This document shows, piece by piece, positions 19,912 through 30,299 of a stretch of 64,000 nucleotides of DNA (position 1 is the first letter of the stretch; the number at the start of each line of letters is the position of its first letter). A program made the position numbers and the translations under genes. The notes under the pieces were generated by a model that did not search any database, had not been told where the DNA came from, and saw only the letters and a list, made by a program, of their open reading frames with translations. The stretch covers positions 4,035,729 to 4,099,728 of the forward strand of contig CM029386.1 of the NCBI GenBank assembly GCA_017165825.1. Direction: 5' to 3'. Origin of the DNA: Hepsetus odoe (taxonomy: Eukaryota > Chordata > Actinopteri > Characiformes > Hepsetidae).

Positions 19912-20365
19912 GTCCTGCCGACACCTTCTTTTCAACATTAGAAGAAGCCGTCCTTTCCTCACCACCCAGGCAACCCAACTGCTGGTCCAGTCCCTGGTCA
20001 TCTCGAAACTGGACTACTGCAACTCTCTTCTGGCAGGTCCACCAAAGAAGGCAACAAGACCACTACAATTGATTCAAAACGCTGCCGCTGGACTTGTCTT
20101 CAACCATCCCAAGTTCTCTTCATCCACTCCTCTGCTGCGGGATCTGCACTGGCTCCCAGTGGCTGCTCGTATCAGGTTTAAAACTCTAACTTACAAGGCT
20201 ACTAACAGCCTTGCACCATCCTACCTGTCGGCTCTAATCAAACATCGTGTCTCTTCTCGTCCCCTCAGACCATCAAGCACTGCTCGTCTTGAACTTCCAC
20301 CGACAAGACAAGCATCAAGACTCTTCTCAGTTCTGGCCCCTCGTGGGGGAATGAACTCCCCCTGA
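19905..20365 (+). pseudogene. L2-like LINE C-terminal region
   Basis: Frame continuing the reverse transcriptase thumb/C-terminus: QTATLLVQSLVISKLDYCNS-type sequence (TQLLVQSLVISKLDYCNSLL), PLQLIQNAAAGLVFN and LHWLPVAARIRFKTL. It ends at TGA shortly after RGGMNSP and is shifted one frame from the main ORF. Confidence 0.8.
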
Positions 20366-20743
20366 TGGTTAGAACTGCAGAGTCCCTCGCTCTTTTCAAA
20401 CGTAGAATAAAGACCCACTTGTTCACGGAATTTCTGAGGGACTAATCCCTCCCAAACCATCCACTCTCCTACCCTTACTCTTTCTTTCCTAAAAACCTCT
20501 ACTCTCTTTCCTACTCTCCCACCCCTGCTCCTCCTCTCAAAAAAAAAAAAAGAAAAAAAATGTATGGTGTATACTTGTTACAAGGGCTCTTAGTCTGTTA
20601 CTTAGGTGGTACTAGCTAATCAGCAGTTACTGATCTGTGCTGGTTACCAAGATGATGATCTATTGTGGAAATAAAGCACTGTTGTAAGTCGCTCTGGATA
20701 AGAGCATCTGCTAAATGCCATAAATGTAAATGTAAATCATGCA

Positions 20744-21335
20744 GGGGGTTTATTAGTTAAAAGGTGAAGCAAGTTACCCCATATAGGGAACAAAGGAATG
20801 GGGCAGATTAAAACCAGAGCCCAGCAAACAGCAGAAAGGGAAATAATTTACAGACAAGTATATCTGCATATAGGTTTCTGTTTTCAGGCTCTTCCTTCAG
20901 CATTCTGAATGGAGTGCTGGAAGAGGCCCTATTGCAATAGTAATACATGCTTTCCTTAAAGTATGGGTGCCTCTGACTTGTTCTTGATAAATTTTTCCAC
21001 GACACCACAAGCATTTAACTAAAAGTCCAAACAACCCATCTCAGGGCTGCTGTACGCTCTGCTGTCATCACAGTGTTCCGCCAGTGTCTGGACACGACCC
21101 CTGATGCCCCGCTTTCTCTCTAATGGTCTGACTTGGACAAAGTCCCTGAAGCCCCGCCCTTTACCCCGGCAGGCTGGCTTGGACACAGTTCCTGAAGCCC
21201 AGGCCTGTCTCTGGCAGATTTGCTTGGTCGCACTCCTTAATACCCCAACCTCTCTTCAGCAGATGTAAAGACAGTTGCCCCGCCCTTCCTGGCGGGAGTT
21301 GAGCCTTTCTGATTGCCATCTGCTGTCACAGTTTA
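20744..21335 (-). repeat. Internal LTR-element sequence with CG-rich tandem units
   Basis: 21090-21330 holds diverged 30-40 bp units of the form CTTGGACAAAGTCCCTGAAG CCCCGCC, like those at 62390-62500 and, inverted, 63228-63340. It ends CTGCTGTCACA near 21331, the same start (minus strand) as the LTR at 16812-17067. This is probably a leftover of the same element, separated by the L2-like LINE. Confidence 0.5.
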
Positions 21336-21598
21336 ATATGTCATTTTAAAGTGATCTCCATTGTAACTTCTTTATTGTTTCTGCATATTCAAATACGCAT
21401 AAAAATAAGTTAAAAATGCAATTAAAATGTGTGTGGTGCTGTTCTCACACATGAGAGAATGTTTGTGTCTTGGTCAAGACAAATCTCTCTCTCTTATATG
21501 GCATCACTATTGGTCACATTTCAGGAGAACACAGAACATCTACATTTACTTCCTCTGTGAAATACATATAGGTTTACTCAAATAGGTTTTTCTCAGCA

Positions 21599-21915
21599 AT
21601 GGATCTGAAATGGATTATCTGTTTCATCTTATCATCTTAGTGTTCTCAGGTCAGCTTGAGTTTTCCTTCCATTTAGATCTTCCTTTAGTCTTAACCACAC
21701 ACTAAAATTTCTCTGTTTTTAAATCTCTCTCAGACTATTTAATCACATAATTTGATGATTTCAGATTTTTTTGAGAAATTATATATGTTGAGAAATTATA
21801 AATGATGTTCTATTTCATGATCTTCACAGCTTTGTGTGGTGGATCTGGATACGTTCCTCATCTGTATCAGTTTTTTAATGAGCGTAAAACCTAGACTGAT
21901 GCTCAGCGCTGCTGC
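21599..21915 (+). pseudogene. Lectin copy C fragment (signal exon and CTLD1 start)
   Basis: The signal exon reads MDLKWIICFILSS then TAG. Compared with the intact gene, an ATCATCTT duplication has shifted the frame before the donor. The CTLD1 exon begins after TTCACAG at 21830 (ALCGGSGYVPHLYQFFNERK), contains a stop for Trp, and is cut at AQRCC by a SINE. Nearly the same sequence occurs in reverse at 61331-61935. Confidence 0.85.
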
Positions 21916-22105
21916 ACACAGTGAAACACAACGAAATTTAACCTCTACCTTTTACGCAAACAAACCATGCAGCAGAAGCCAGCTTTTTAAAGTGCTCAGG
22001 GAGCAGTCATGGGGATGGTACCTTGTGCAAGGGTACCTAAGGGCAAGCTACTGGTCTGCGATTCGAACCCATGACCTTCCAATCCTGTGACCAATTGATT
22101 ATTTG
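21912..22105 (-). repeat. tRNA-headed SINE inserted in lectin copy C
   Basis: Read in reverse: head near 22090 with a GGTTCGAATCGC-type box, AAGGTACCATCCCCATGACT, GCTCCCTGAGCACTTTAAA and TTTCGTTGTGTTTCACTGTG. This is the same family as 45368-45824. The counterpart at 61185-61335 lacks the tRNA head. Confidence 0.75.
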
Positions 22106-22110
22106 GTAAC

Positions 22111-22496
22111 TGTTGTGGAAAAAAATATATACCCAAGGAACAAGTCAGAGGCACCTTTAGTCTATCAAAGAGTTTAATAATCACTGCAGTGAGGATTCCT
22201 CTCGCACTCTACCGAGAATACAAGAGGAAGCCCCGAGTACATTAAAACAGAGGTTCTTATACGCGTTTTGGGCCCCAGGCCCACCTCCCCTTGACCTTCA
22301 AGTCCCAGTAAGCCTGAAAGTTGCTTTGTCTAAGTCCCTGCTTAGCTCTTTTCCCTTATCTGTTTACGTCTTTTGCAGTAGCATGAGACCTGTCCGGGGC
22401 ATACTGTCCAATTTATCTTTCAGCTTTATGTCGAAAACAACAGCACGTTGGAAAACATGATATTAAATCAAGGTTAGAAAAAATTTTGCCTCCACA
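22111..22496 (-). repeat. Retrovirus 3' LTR
   Basis: 386 bp, TGTTGTGG...CCTCCACA on the plus strand, matching 29300-29679. An ACGCG-containing indel near 22260 distinguishes it from the other LTR. Confidence 0.93.
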
Positions 22497-22509
22497 TTCC
22501 CCCCTTTTG
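22497..22509 (-). promoter_or_regulatory. Retrovirus polypurine tract
   Basis: TTCCCCCCTTTTG on the plus strand is a purine run on the coding strand directly next to the 3' LTR, where plus-strand DNA synthesis is primed. Confidence 0.8.
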
Positions 22510-24100
22510 ATTATTTAATCAACTTTTAATCTAACTATAGCGAGGCAAAACATGGCAACACTAGATTTCTTTATTCATTACCAGTCCACACTTCAGTAAC
22601 ATATTCAATTATTGATTGTTTTCTTCATTCGACATTTAAACATTAATCATTATTACTCACTTTTAAGATCAAATCAAAAGCACTAAATTATGTTATGTCA
22701 ACATCTCGATCACACACATTGAATCAAATCAAAATCAAAAACTATGCAAATCAAAGCATAAAAATTTCAAAACTCCTCATCATCTTCATTGCTTGTAACA
22801 TCATCAGGATTATTAATTAATCATTAATAATTTTTTCTCTTCATTAACAATTAGTACACAGAATCTGTTTCAGCTCGATCATGATTGACTATAACGAAAA
22901 TCAAATCCAATCAATGAAATCATTTTAGATCAAAATCATAATCCCATCAAATCAAATCATAACTGAATCACAGAAATGCAAGGAGCAATGTTAAACATAA
23001 AAAGAGTTTCAAAATTCTTCTTTGTCGACTTCATCACTTGTGAAACTGTCATTTATTTGGTCTTGAACCCAGTCTGGTCTTGGGTTAGATCTGGAGATGG
23101 CATCCCATCTTCACCTGACTTTGCGTACATTTTTCTTCCGTGTGTAACATTCGAATCTGTGCTTGTCAGGATATGATGAGCCATTGGACCATCATCGTGC
23201 AACACTGCAACAAACAAGGTGCACACAAAAAGATACAAGAAAACAACAGCAATGGTCACCATCATTGTAGCAGATGCCAAAATGGTCCCATCGAAGTGTA
23301 GATTGAACTGTACCAGCTGTAATCCATCTTTATGGAATAACAATAACATTTCCCATGTGGTCTGTTAGATCTGTAATTTTCTATGACGCCTTGTCTCACA
23401 TTTTCCATTTGATCATTACTTAGTTCATTCATTCACCAGTGTAGTGATATACAAGCGATATGCAAGTCCAGTTATCTTATTGAGTGCTGCGGTTGTACCA
23501 ATCCCCAGGAAAAGTGAATGTACTAGCTTGCCTTGAAATGGATCATGGTTAAACTGCCCTGGAAATACAATTGCAGGGTAACAACAACCTCGCCATTTTG
23601 ACTCTGGTGATTATGTACAGACTCTCAGGCAACACGCCCACATTACTAGATCATTTGCCCATAGTGTTGTAAAAGGTCATTTAAACTGATGTTCCTGTCC
23701 CGAACTATCATAAACCGAACAGCTGGACTGGGTTGATCATCTACCCCCGTATTGTCTTTAAACCAATTGACATTACACTTTTACAGTCTGACCAACCTAA
23801 TTCTGTTCCCCCATTCGCTCAGGCAGATAAGAGTCATGTTTCAGCCAGGCCCTCCACGGTAGAGGGCTACAGTTAAACCCAACAACATTATTTTTCCAAA
23901 GAGCACACACGAGTCAGATTAACAGCAGGTGGAAGCTGATCTGTGTTCCTGACTATCTCTAACACAGTAATCATACTCAAAGATGTCCAGTGTACCGTAC
24001 AAGTGCTGCACTCTGCACTGGGACCAGTATCCTTTGCATTATTTACCTTTGCATTATCGCAGTGATTTGGTCCTTCCCTTGTTTGCCACTGGTGCACTTC
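22510..24100 (-). pseudogene. Retroviral env remnant
   Basis: This lies between integrase and 3' LTR, the position of env. The best piece is a 98-codon frame (23349-23053) with a hydrophobic membrane span (TMMVTIAVVFLYLFVCTLF) followed by a polar cytoplasmic tail ending near KTK. A 69-codon frame at 24097-23888 may be part of the surface subunit. Between them are many stops. An envelope would mediate cell entry, but this copy is disrupted throughout. Confidence 0.65.
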
Positions 24101-24289
24101 CTGCCACCATCTTTAGTAAGATGATAACAGTTACCATCAAAATATTTCAAACAGGCCAGGATTCTGGTGAGTGTTTGGGTGTTTGTCTTTCTTCACGGGT
24201 CTGCGCTCGGAGGGCAGGATATACCCGTTATGCCCTTGTCCCACTTCACAGAGACTCCATCACACCCTTTACCCTCACCCTGTCACCTG

Positions 24290-24710
24290 TTTCCACCCTC
24301 ACGTGCTTACATTGTAATACGTAGATCAACGTAGCTCTCTCTGCTTCACGGCGGTAGGTGTTGTCAGCAACACTTGAAACGTTCCCGTCCAGCGCCTGGA
24401 CTTCCAGTGCTTCCATCTGAACTCCTTTACCAGGATCGGGTCACCAGGTCTCAGGTCATGTAGAGGACCCTCTGCTGTCCTCGGCAACACTTCTTTAACC
24501 TACTAATGGACAGAGTGGAGAATAGCAAACAAAGAACAACAGTACTGCAACATTTCATCATCACAGTGTTGTTAAACTTGCTCCTGCTGCTTTACCTCTG
24601 GGCGGTCCCATGCCAAGGTTCATAGGTTTACCAAACAAAATTGCAAATGGGCTCAAATTCATTCTGGCTCGCCTGAGTTACTCTCTAGGCAAATTGAGCA
24701 TGACTGGCAA
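24290..24710 (-). pseudogene. Retroviral integrase C-terminal remnant
   Basis: Minus-strand pieces: SPFAILFGKPMNLGMGP (about 24660-24610) and DLRPGDPVLVKEF followed by KSRRWTGTFQVLLTTPTAVK (about 24470-24350). These are the end of the integrase core and its SH3-like C-terminal domain, which bind and join viral DNA. Two stops separate the pieces. The integrase core upstream is interrupted by the foreign fragment at 24958-25603. Confidence 0.75.
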
Positions 24711-24957
24711 TATTATTATTATTATTTTTCCTTCCCACAGCTGAGAATCTTTTAGTAAACCACTAAATTTCATATCCATCATCCCCCCTTTGACGCATAG
24801 TCTTTACTGTGCGTCAATTTATACTTCAGTCAAAGATACAAATTCTGCTACTTGAGCAGACAGAACGAGGAAGGGTGCCGCTGTGGAGTGTGCCGCTTTC
24901 GGAGCAAACTGCAAGGCCCACACAGTTTAGTCCTTTGTTATCTCTCGAGGCAGAGCC

Positions 24958-25603
24958 ATCTGCCTCCCAAGTCCGAAACTTTTTCCAAGTCAGAAATCAA
25001 ATTTTTAAAAATCAAGCGAAGTCAGAGAGATGCAGCACAACCAATTTACTGAAGATTATCAGCAGGCGTGGTCCAATGGGAGCAGCTCCAAAAAAGCTCA
25101 TCCCAACTTCGGACTTTAAATACATTTCAATCACGTTCAAATTTACATAAATCCATCCTATTAATAGTTTTCCGCCAATAATATTCAATGCTGTCATGAT
25201 TAAAACCTCAGCTCCCCCCACCTTTGCCACCTCACCAACATTAGACAAAGGTCCTTTTACTGATGGCTCCCTGTCTTATCCACCACCAACATTTCAAGGT
25301 TTCTTCCCATCCAGGTTCCCAATTGTGAGTGCAGCAGCTCGATTAGAAATTTAACTGTTCGCTCCTGGCCGTCTATGAGCCCTATTGTTCAGTTTAGAAA
25401 CATATCTGTTTGCTGCTGGATGATTTCTGGGAACTCATGAGACTGCATAAGACACCAGACAACGTGTAACCCTTTTCAAGAGCCACTATTGATCAATTAT
25501 AAATCTAGCTCTTTTACTACTTGCTCATTGGAATTCGATGGTGTGGAACACTGTAAGACGGGGGCAAAAGCAAAGGGACAAAAGTAGAGGGATTTTTACT
25601 ATA
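24958..25603 (-). mobile_element. Foreign LTR fragment nested in the retrovirus
   Basis: Matches the LTR of the palindromic element at 35282-38808: CCGAAACTTTTTCCAAGTCAG, AGAGAGATGCAGCACAACCA, GTTTTCCGCCAATAATATTC, then a terminal GGGATTTTTACTA. It interrupts pol of the provirus and is therefore younger. A purine-tract-like CATCCCCCCTTTGAC near 24787 may belong to it or to its host element. Confidence 0.7.
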
Positions 25604-26340
25604 CTGCCACTGGATCCAGCTCTAAAGAGAAATAGGCCACCGGCCTAAGCTTATCTCCATGTTTTTGTAACAAATCTGAAATCATGTGTCCCTCCTTCTC
25701 AGAGACTGTTTGCACAAATGGTTTGGTGGATCTGGGATTCCCAGTGTTGGAAAAGACAATAGGGCTTGTTTCAAATTGTTAAAGGCCTCAAGTTGTGTCA
25801 TTTCACGTGCGTTGACCGTTATTAGAGGTCATCGCCCGCAGCGGTGCCTCCATCTCTGAATAGTTAGGAATGAAACCTCTGCAGTAGGAACACATTCCCA
25901 GAAAAGATGCTAACTGCTTCTTAGTCACATGTCCGGTTATATCACGAATGCCTCGGCGCGCTTATTTGAGAGTGATTTACTTTTTGGTGAGATAATATGG
26001 CCCAAAAATATCACTTGCTGTTTAACAAACTGAACCTTAGACAGACTGACCTTGTGGCCATTCTCAGCCAAATGTCTTTTCTACACTGTGCTTGGCTGGA
26101 TGCTGCAATCAGAAAATCATCAACATACTGCAAAACTGTGGTCCCCGGGGACAAAGCTAAGGAAGCTAATGAATTGCACAGTGCACCTTTGTGTAATTAA
26201 AAGCAACCCAAAATTGACAGTCAGGGTGTACAAATCTCCATTCTGTGGGCTGGCCTTTGTCCCTGACCCTTTTTTACGGGAAACAATGGTGTACGAACAG
26301 GAGAATTTGGACATGGAATGATCACCCCTGCTTCCCTCAA
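25604..26340 (-). pseudogene. Retroviral reverse transcriptase remnant
   Basis: The minus strand contains the catalytic motif as TVLQYVDDFLIAASS (YVDD at 26127-26116) and an upstream SPVRTPLFPVKKG segment near 26310-26270. Stops and shifts separate all parts. Reverse transcriptase copies viral RNA to DNA. The palm motif survives, but no continuous frame does. Confidence 0.8.
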
Positions 26341-26426
26341 AGCCATAAACACTGGTCTCATACCGTCAATTGCCTCCTGCTTTAATGGACATTGTGGCCG
26401 ACATGGCCTGTATGTAGACCTTGGAG

Positions 26427-27416
26427 TTATGACAACTGGAGGACAATTCTTCTCAAGCCAACATCATTCTCATCTTTTGCCCATAAGTGATCAGGAAGAT
26501 TTAACGAATCCGGGTCAACATTCAAGCTAGCCATTGCATACAATGATTCAGAAATCTCTGTAACCCCCTCACAAGAGATAATCATCTCCCAAGGCCCGGT
26601 GAAGGCTTTAGCTTTATTACTATATTCAACACCATCACAGATAAGCACCCAATCATCTGCCTGTACACATGTCTTAACAAATAACCCCACATCCCCCCAA
26701 CTTTCTGACACACCTTTTGCAAGTGAGACATGAGGAAATGAATCAGAATCAGAAAAAGAATACATCTGCTGTTCTGTCAACTGCACTGACACCCCCACAG
26801 TATGTTCATTCCAAAACAGTTTATCTAACTGCAGCGTATCTGTTGTAAGTGCATTCTCCCATTGTTCCATTAAAGCCCAATCACAATCAGCAGTAGTACG
26901 AGCATTGCAATACAATCCATCCGAACACATAAAGTCACTGCCCCCTGGTCTCACCCTATCCCTAGCCGCAGAGATAAGAGTACAGGCAATGTCTGCATCC
27001 GTGAGCCGCCACTTGTGATAAAACAAAGCACTGCTTGTAAACAACTGAAAACAACCCTCTTTAGGTTCGTCAATTACCATCCCCCTTTCAGAGCAATTTA
27101 GTTGCAAACCCAAAAAACACATCAAATCACGGCCCAAAAAATTTATCGGGCATATGGATGAAACCAAAAACTGATGGTTAAAAACCCACTGACCAATTTC
27201 ACATTTGAGAGGTACAGAAAACGGATCAATTACAGACATTCCCCCCGCTCCCGTGGACGTAACGGTGCGTCCACTCAAGGCAGGTGAAGGAGATAGGACA
27301 GATTTTTTTTTCAACACGGAATATGTGGCCCCAGAATCAACCAGAAATTTTACTTTTTGCCCCTCTATTGTCAATGTTAATTTTGGCATTTTCTTAAACC
27401 CAGTGCCTTGATACAA
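26427..27416 (-). pseudogene. Retroviral protease and pol N-terminal ORF
   Basis: A 329-codon frame. Near its start it has the aspartic protease signature FLVDSGATYSVL (about residues 21-32, catalytic Asp in DSG) and, about 60 residues on, FLGRDLM (the GRD-type flap/Asn-Leu region). Retroviral protease matures Gag-Pol. The frame then enters a region I cannot assign before reverse transcriptase. Upstream, gag ends in a different frame 120 bases away, so the normal read-through or frameshift link is lost. Confidence 0.8.
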
Positions 27417-27537
27417 AGTGTATTCCGTCGTGTGTGTAGCTCGTGCATTTTTGGATGTGTGTGGGAGAATGAGAATTTAAATCATACGACCTGATCACCA
27501 TTCCCTCCGAGACATCTCCTTCCCCCACCTCCTCCCG

Positions 27538-28083
27538 TCAATATCTGCTTGTCTGGTGTGAACTGTTGCCACCGTGTTCCCCACCATAGTTGTTCCCTGA
27601 CTCATGCTGAGTTTGACCTTGTCCTTGGTTCAACTTGTTTGGACATGCCCTTGCCCAGTGATCCATGGCCCCACAAATGAAACATCCGTTGTTATCACCC
27701 CTTTGTCTACCTCTGCTGCGTCCGCGGCCTCTACCACGTGCACGGCCTTTATTCCTGCTGTCGCCCCGGCCCTCAGCTGTTAACTTCAGCATGGTCAGGG
27801 AAGCCTCGTGTAACTGTTGTTGTTTTTGGGTTTTCTCCTTGGCCCTTTTCCCCAGCAGCTCTTCAGCATGTTCTGCATGTTTGACAATGTTAGCCACATG
27901 CTCCGTTTTCCATCCGATGCAGGATCGTTCTACTTCCTGCCTTACCTCAGCACGTAGTCCATTCAATAGAGTGCTCCTCAGATAACATTCCCATGGCCCT
28001 GGTACATCACCCAGGGTCCCAGGTTTCTGCAGGCCACTGCAAGTTTCAAACACCTGATACAATCTTGCATAAAAGTCAGTCAC
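27538..28083 (-). pseudogene. Retroviral gag, capsid end and nucleocapsid
   Basis: 181 codons. It begins within the capsid (TDFYARLYQVFETCSGL), continues through a Gly/Arg-rich RNA-binding stretch (GRARGRGRGRSRGRQRG) and a CCHC zinc knuckle (CFICGAMDHWARAC) that packages viral RNA. It ends in a Q/G/N-rich tail. It is separated from the upstream gag frame by a shift near 28090. Confidence 0.85.
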
Positions 28084-28110
28084 TGTCTCATCCGGTCCCT
28101 GTTTGCAGCT

Positions 28111-28890
28111 CTACAATTTTGAAGTGTTTGCAGTCTGCGGGAATGCATCCATTAGCACCTTGCACAGAAGATCTAGTGCATGGAGATAACAACTGTTCAC
28201 TTTGTGATCCCACCTGGGCTGTACGCTCCTTTCATTCATATATTCCTTTGGAAACCCGTCTTCCACTTTCATCCACCCTGCTGGTCCCAGATGTAGGATC
28301 AGAAGGCGGCGTAGTCCAGTGATGGTTGGCCTGAACTCTCTGCAGAAAGTCATCAGTTGCTCGATGTACCGATCGCCGCCTATGTCCGTAGGCTTCCCTT
28401 GGCCTAGTAGGACCGCCTTCATTTCCTCATAGGACCACGGTCTATACACCAGCATCGACCCGACCTGCCCTGCCACCTCGATCATCGGCATGGTGAAAGT
28501 GTTCTCCGAGGGTGTAGGGGGTGATGGTGGTGGTGGAGGTGGAGGAGGAGGACGAAAGTCCTCTTGCTGTGCTGGCACCTGGATCGCCTCTGCCTGCTGC
28601 GATGGCTGAGATCTTGTCCATGGTCGTTCCGCAGGAGAAGCACTAAGGTTCACTGTCAAAGCACTCCCTTTGACTTGTGTTGCTTCTTGTCGTCTAGGAG
28701 GAGGGGGATCCAGGTCTGTCTCAGTCAGGAACGGGAACTGGCCAACTGGTGGGTTAGAATGCTCAGAAGAAAGAAAAGGGTTAATACCAGCAGATAGCAT
28801 ATTATTTAGTACGTGTGCGGCATAAGCCACAGGCCTGCGTATTTTCTTCCTATCCCTGCTCTCTGCTTCTGTCAACCAGGCTTTTAACAC
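28111..28890 (-). pseudogene. Retroviral gag, matrix/proline-rich and capsid start
   Basis: 259 codons. A basic N-terminal part is followed by proline runs (RPPPPPPPPPSPPTP) of the kind that recruit budding factors. Next comes a capsid-like segment (VYRPWSYEEMKAVLLGQGK, then FCREFRPTITGLRRLL). This order matches gamma/epsilon retroviral gag. The first ATG of the intact protein cannot be fixed, since A-rich sequence with stops lies upstream. Confidence 0.8.
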
Positions 28891-29277
28891 TTTTTCTTCC
28901 AGTTCCTGCCTTTGCAGTTTTTTTTTAAGGTTCCCCCTCAGGCCACCTAAGGTCCCACCTTAGGTCCACTGCGTACTGCCCCTATTTGTACCCCACAGCC
29001 GGAGAATTTCTAAGTCTCAATCACCCCAAATTCTTAGATTAAGATGCTTGTTAAATCAACCATAAGGCCAAAAGGCAACCACAGAAATTAAGGGAAAGAA
29101 GAAGGTGCTCACTGACCGTTCCACTATTCTAGTTCGTAGAGTCCATCGGCAGAGGCCCCAGCGACTCCACACCAAGCCCCTCTTCTCTGCAATTGGAGGT
29201 TAGGGGTCGGGTATGTTTTGAACCCCGAGATGATCAGTCCTTGGCCGTGGGTGTCTGTCCTGGGCCAACCGCTCGCG

Positions 29278-29297
29278 GACTCCTGGCTGGCTCGCCA
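29278..29297 (-). promoter_or_regulatory. Primer-binding site, tRNA-Arg
   Basis: Plus strand GACTCCTGGCTGGCTCGCCA equals the 3' end of vertebrate tRNA-Arg(ACG) including CCA, so the minus-strand RNA would pair with it. It starts two bases inside the 5' LTR, the normal spacing. From memory, snakehead retrovirus of fish also uses tRNA-Arg. Confidence 0.85.
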
Positions 29298-29299
29298 AC

Positions 29300-29679
29300 T
29301 GTTGTGGAAAAAAATATATACCCAAGGAACAAGTCAGAGGCACCTTTAGTCTACCAAAGAGTTTAATAATCACTGCAGTGAGGATTCCTCTCGCACTCTA
29401 CCGAGAATACAAGAGGAAGCCCCGAGTACATTAAAACAGAGGTTCTTATTTTGGGCCCCAGGCCCACCTCCCCTTGACCTTCAAGTCCCAGTAAGCCTGA
29501 AAGTTGCTTTGTCTAATTCCCTGCTTAGCTCTTTTCCCTTATCTGTTTACGTCTTTTGCAGTAGCATGAGACCTGTCCGGGACATTCTGTCCATTTTATC
29601 TTTCAGCTTTATGTCGAAAACAACAGCACGTTGGAAAACATGATACTAAATCAAGGTTAGAACAAATTTTGCCTCCACA
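29300..29679 (-). repeat. Retrovirus 5' LTR
   Basis: 380 bp with TG...CA ends, followed by the GTAAC duplication at 29680-29684. Confidence 0.93.
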
Positions 29680-29762
29680 GTAACTTTGCACTCTATTTCA
29701 AGACATGCACTTGTTTGTTGGTTGACCAATCCCAAGGACAAAATCTGTCTTCCTGTGAAGTT

Positions 29763-29938
29763 GATGTGGGAGATCCTACTGCAGGCTGATTGGTTTGTAT
29801 TTTTAGTCTAGGTTTTACTCTCATTAACAAACTGATACAAATGAGGAACATATCCAGATCCACCACACAAAGCTGTGAAGATCATGAAATAGAACATCAT
29901 TTATAATTTCTCAACATATATAATTTCCCACAGTAGTC
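29763..29938 (-). repeat. Small inverted copy of lectin CTLD1 start
   Basis: The plus strand here is the reverse complement of 21770-21900 (acceptor, AVCGGSGYVP codons). It interrupts sequence that is continuous in the related locus at about 61100 (CCTGTGAAGT then AGTCCAAGTGG), so it is an inverted insertion of about 170 bp. Confidence 0.75.
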
Positions 29939-30299
29939 TAAGTGGTAGAGGTACAACTCTCACCAGATTGTTCAAATTAACTACTGAGGTCCATGTACCA
30001 TTGCCAAGTACCAAAACATATTTGGAAAAAAGTCAAATGTTTGTGGCCAAATTTCTGTTGAGAAAATTGTATATGCTGCAGGTTTAATATTCATTTTAGT
30101 TTTAAGATGTACACATTCCAGAATAAGACTTAACATGTAACTTTAAAATTATCCAAGTTGAAAGTACTTTATTGTTTCTGCTAATTCAAATAAATGTGAA
30201 AACCAAGCTCACCTCCTTCTCCATTCATTTGTGTGGTTCCATTCTTTATATGTGTAAAGAATGTAAGACTGGTCAACACGAGACTCTTTTTCATAAAAC

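Larger units (their letters stand above)
17390..20743 (+). mobile_element. L2-like LINE
   Basis: A plus-strand non-LTR retrotransposon with endonuclease and reverse transcriptase frames. Its 3' end, GTCGCTCTGGATAAGAGCAT then (TGTAAA)n, is shared with the tails of the SINEs at 34845 and 55490. Polarity and the 3' tail show it is nearly complete, but it has several frame breaks. It sits between an LTR (16812-17067) and related internal LTR-element sequence (20744-21335), and may have inserted into that element. Confidence 0.85.
22111..29679 (-). mobile_element. Endogenous retrovirus, complete provirus structure
   Basis: A 7569-bp provirus on the minus strand. It has two similar LTRs, a 5-bp duplication GTAAC (22106-22110 and 29680-29684), a tRNA-Arg primer-binding site, gag with proline run and CCHC zinc finger, protease, reverse transcriptase with YVDD, integrase C-terminus, an envelope remnant with a transmembrane segment and a polypurine tract. 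All genes carry stops or frameshifts, so it is a dead fossil. The LTRs differ at about seven sites plus a small indel in 380 bp, giving moderate age. A fragment of another retroelement (24958-25603) sits inside pol. The layout suggests a gamma/epsilon-type fish retrovirus. It is absent from the duplicated locus at 61.2 kb. Confidence 0.92.

Noticed and set aside
27205..27985. Plus-strand frames over the retrovirus protease and gag
   Set aside because: Shadows of the minus-strand gag/pro frames.
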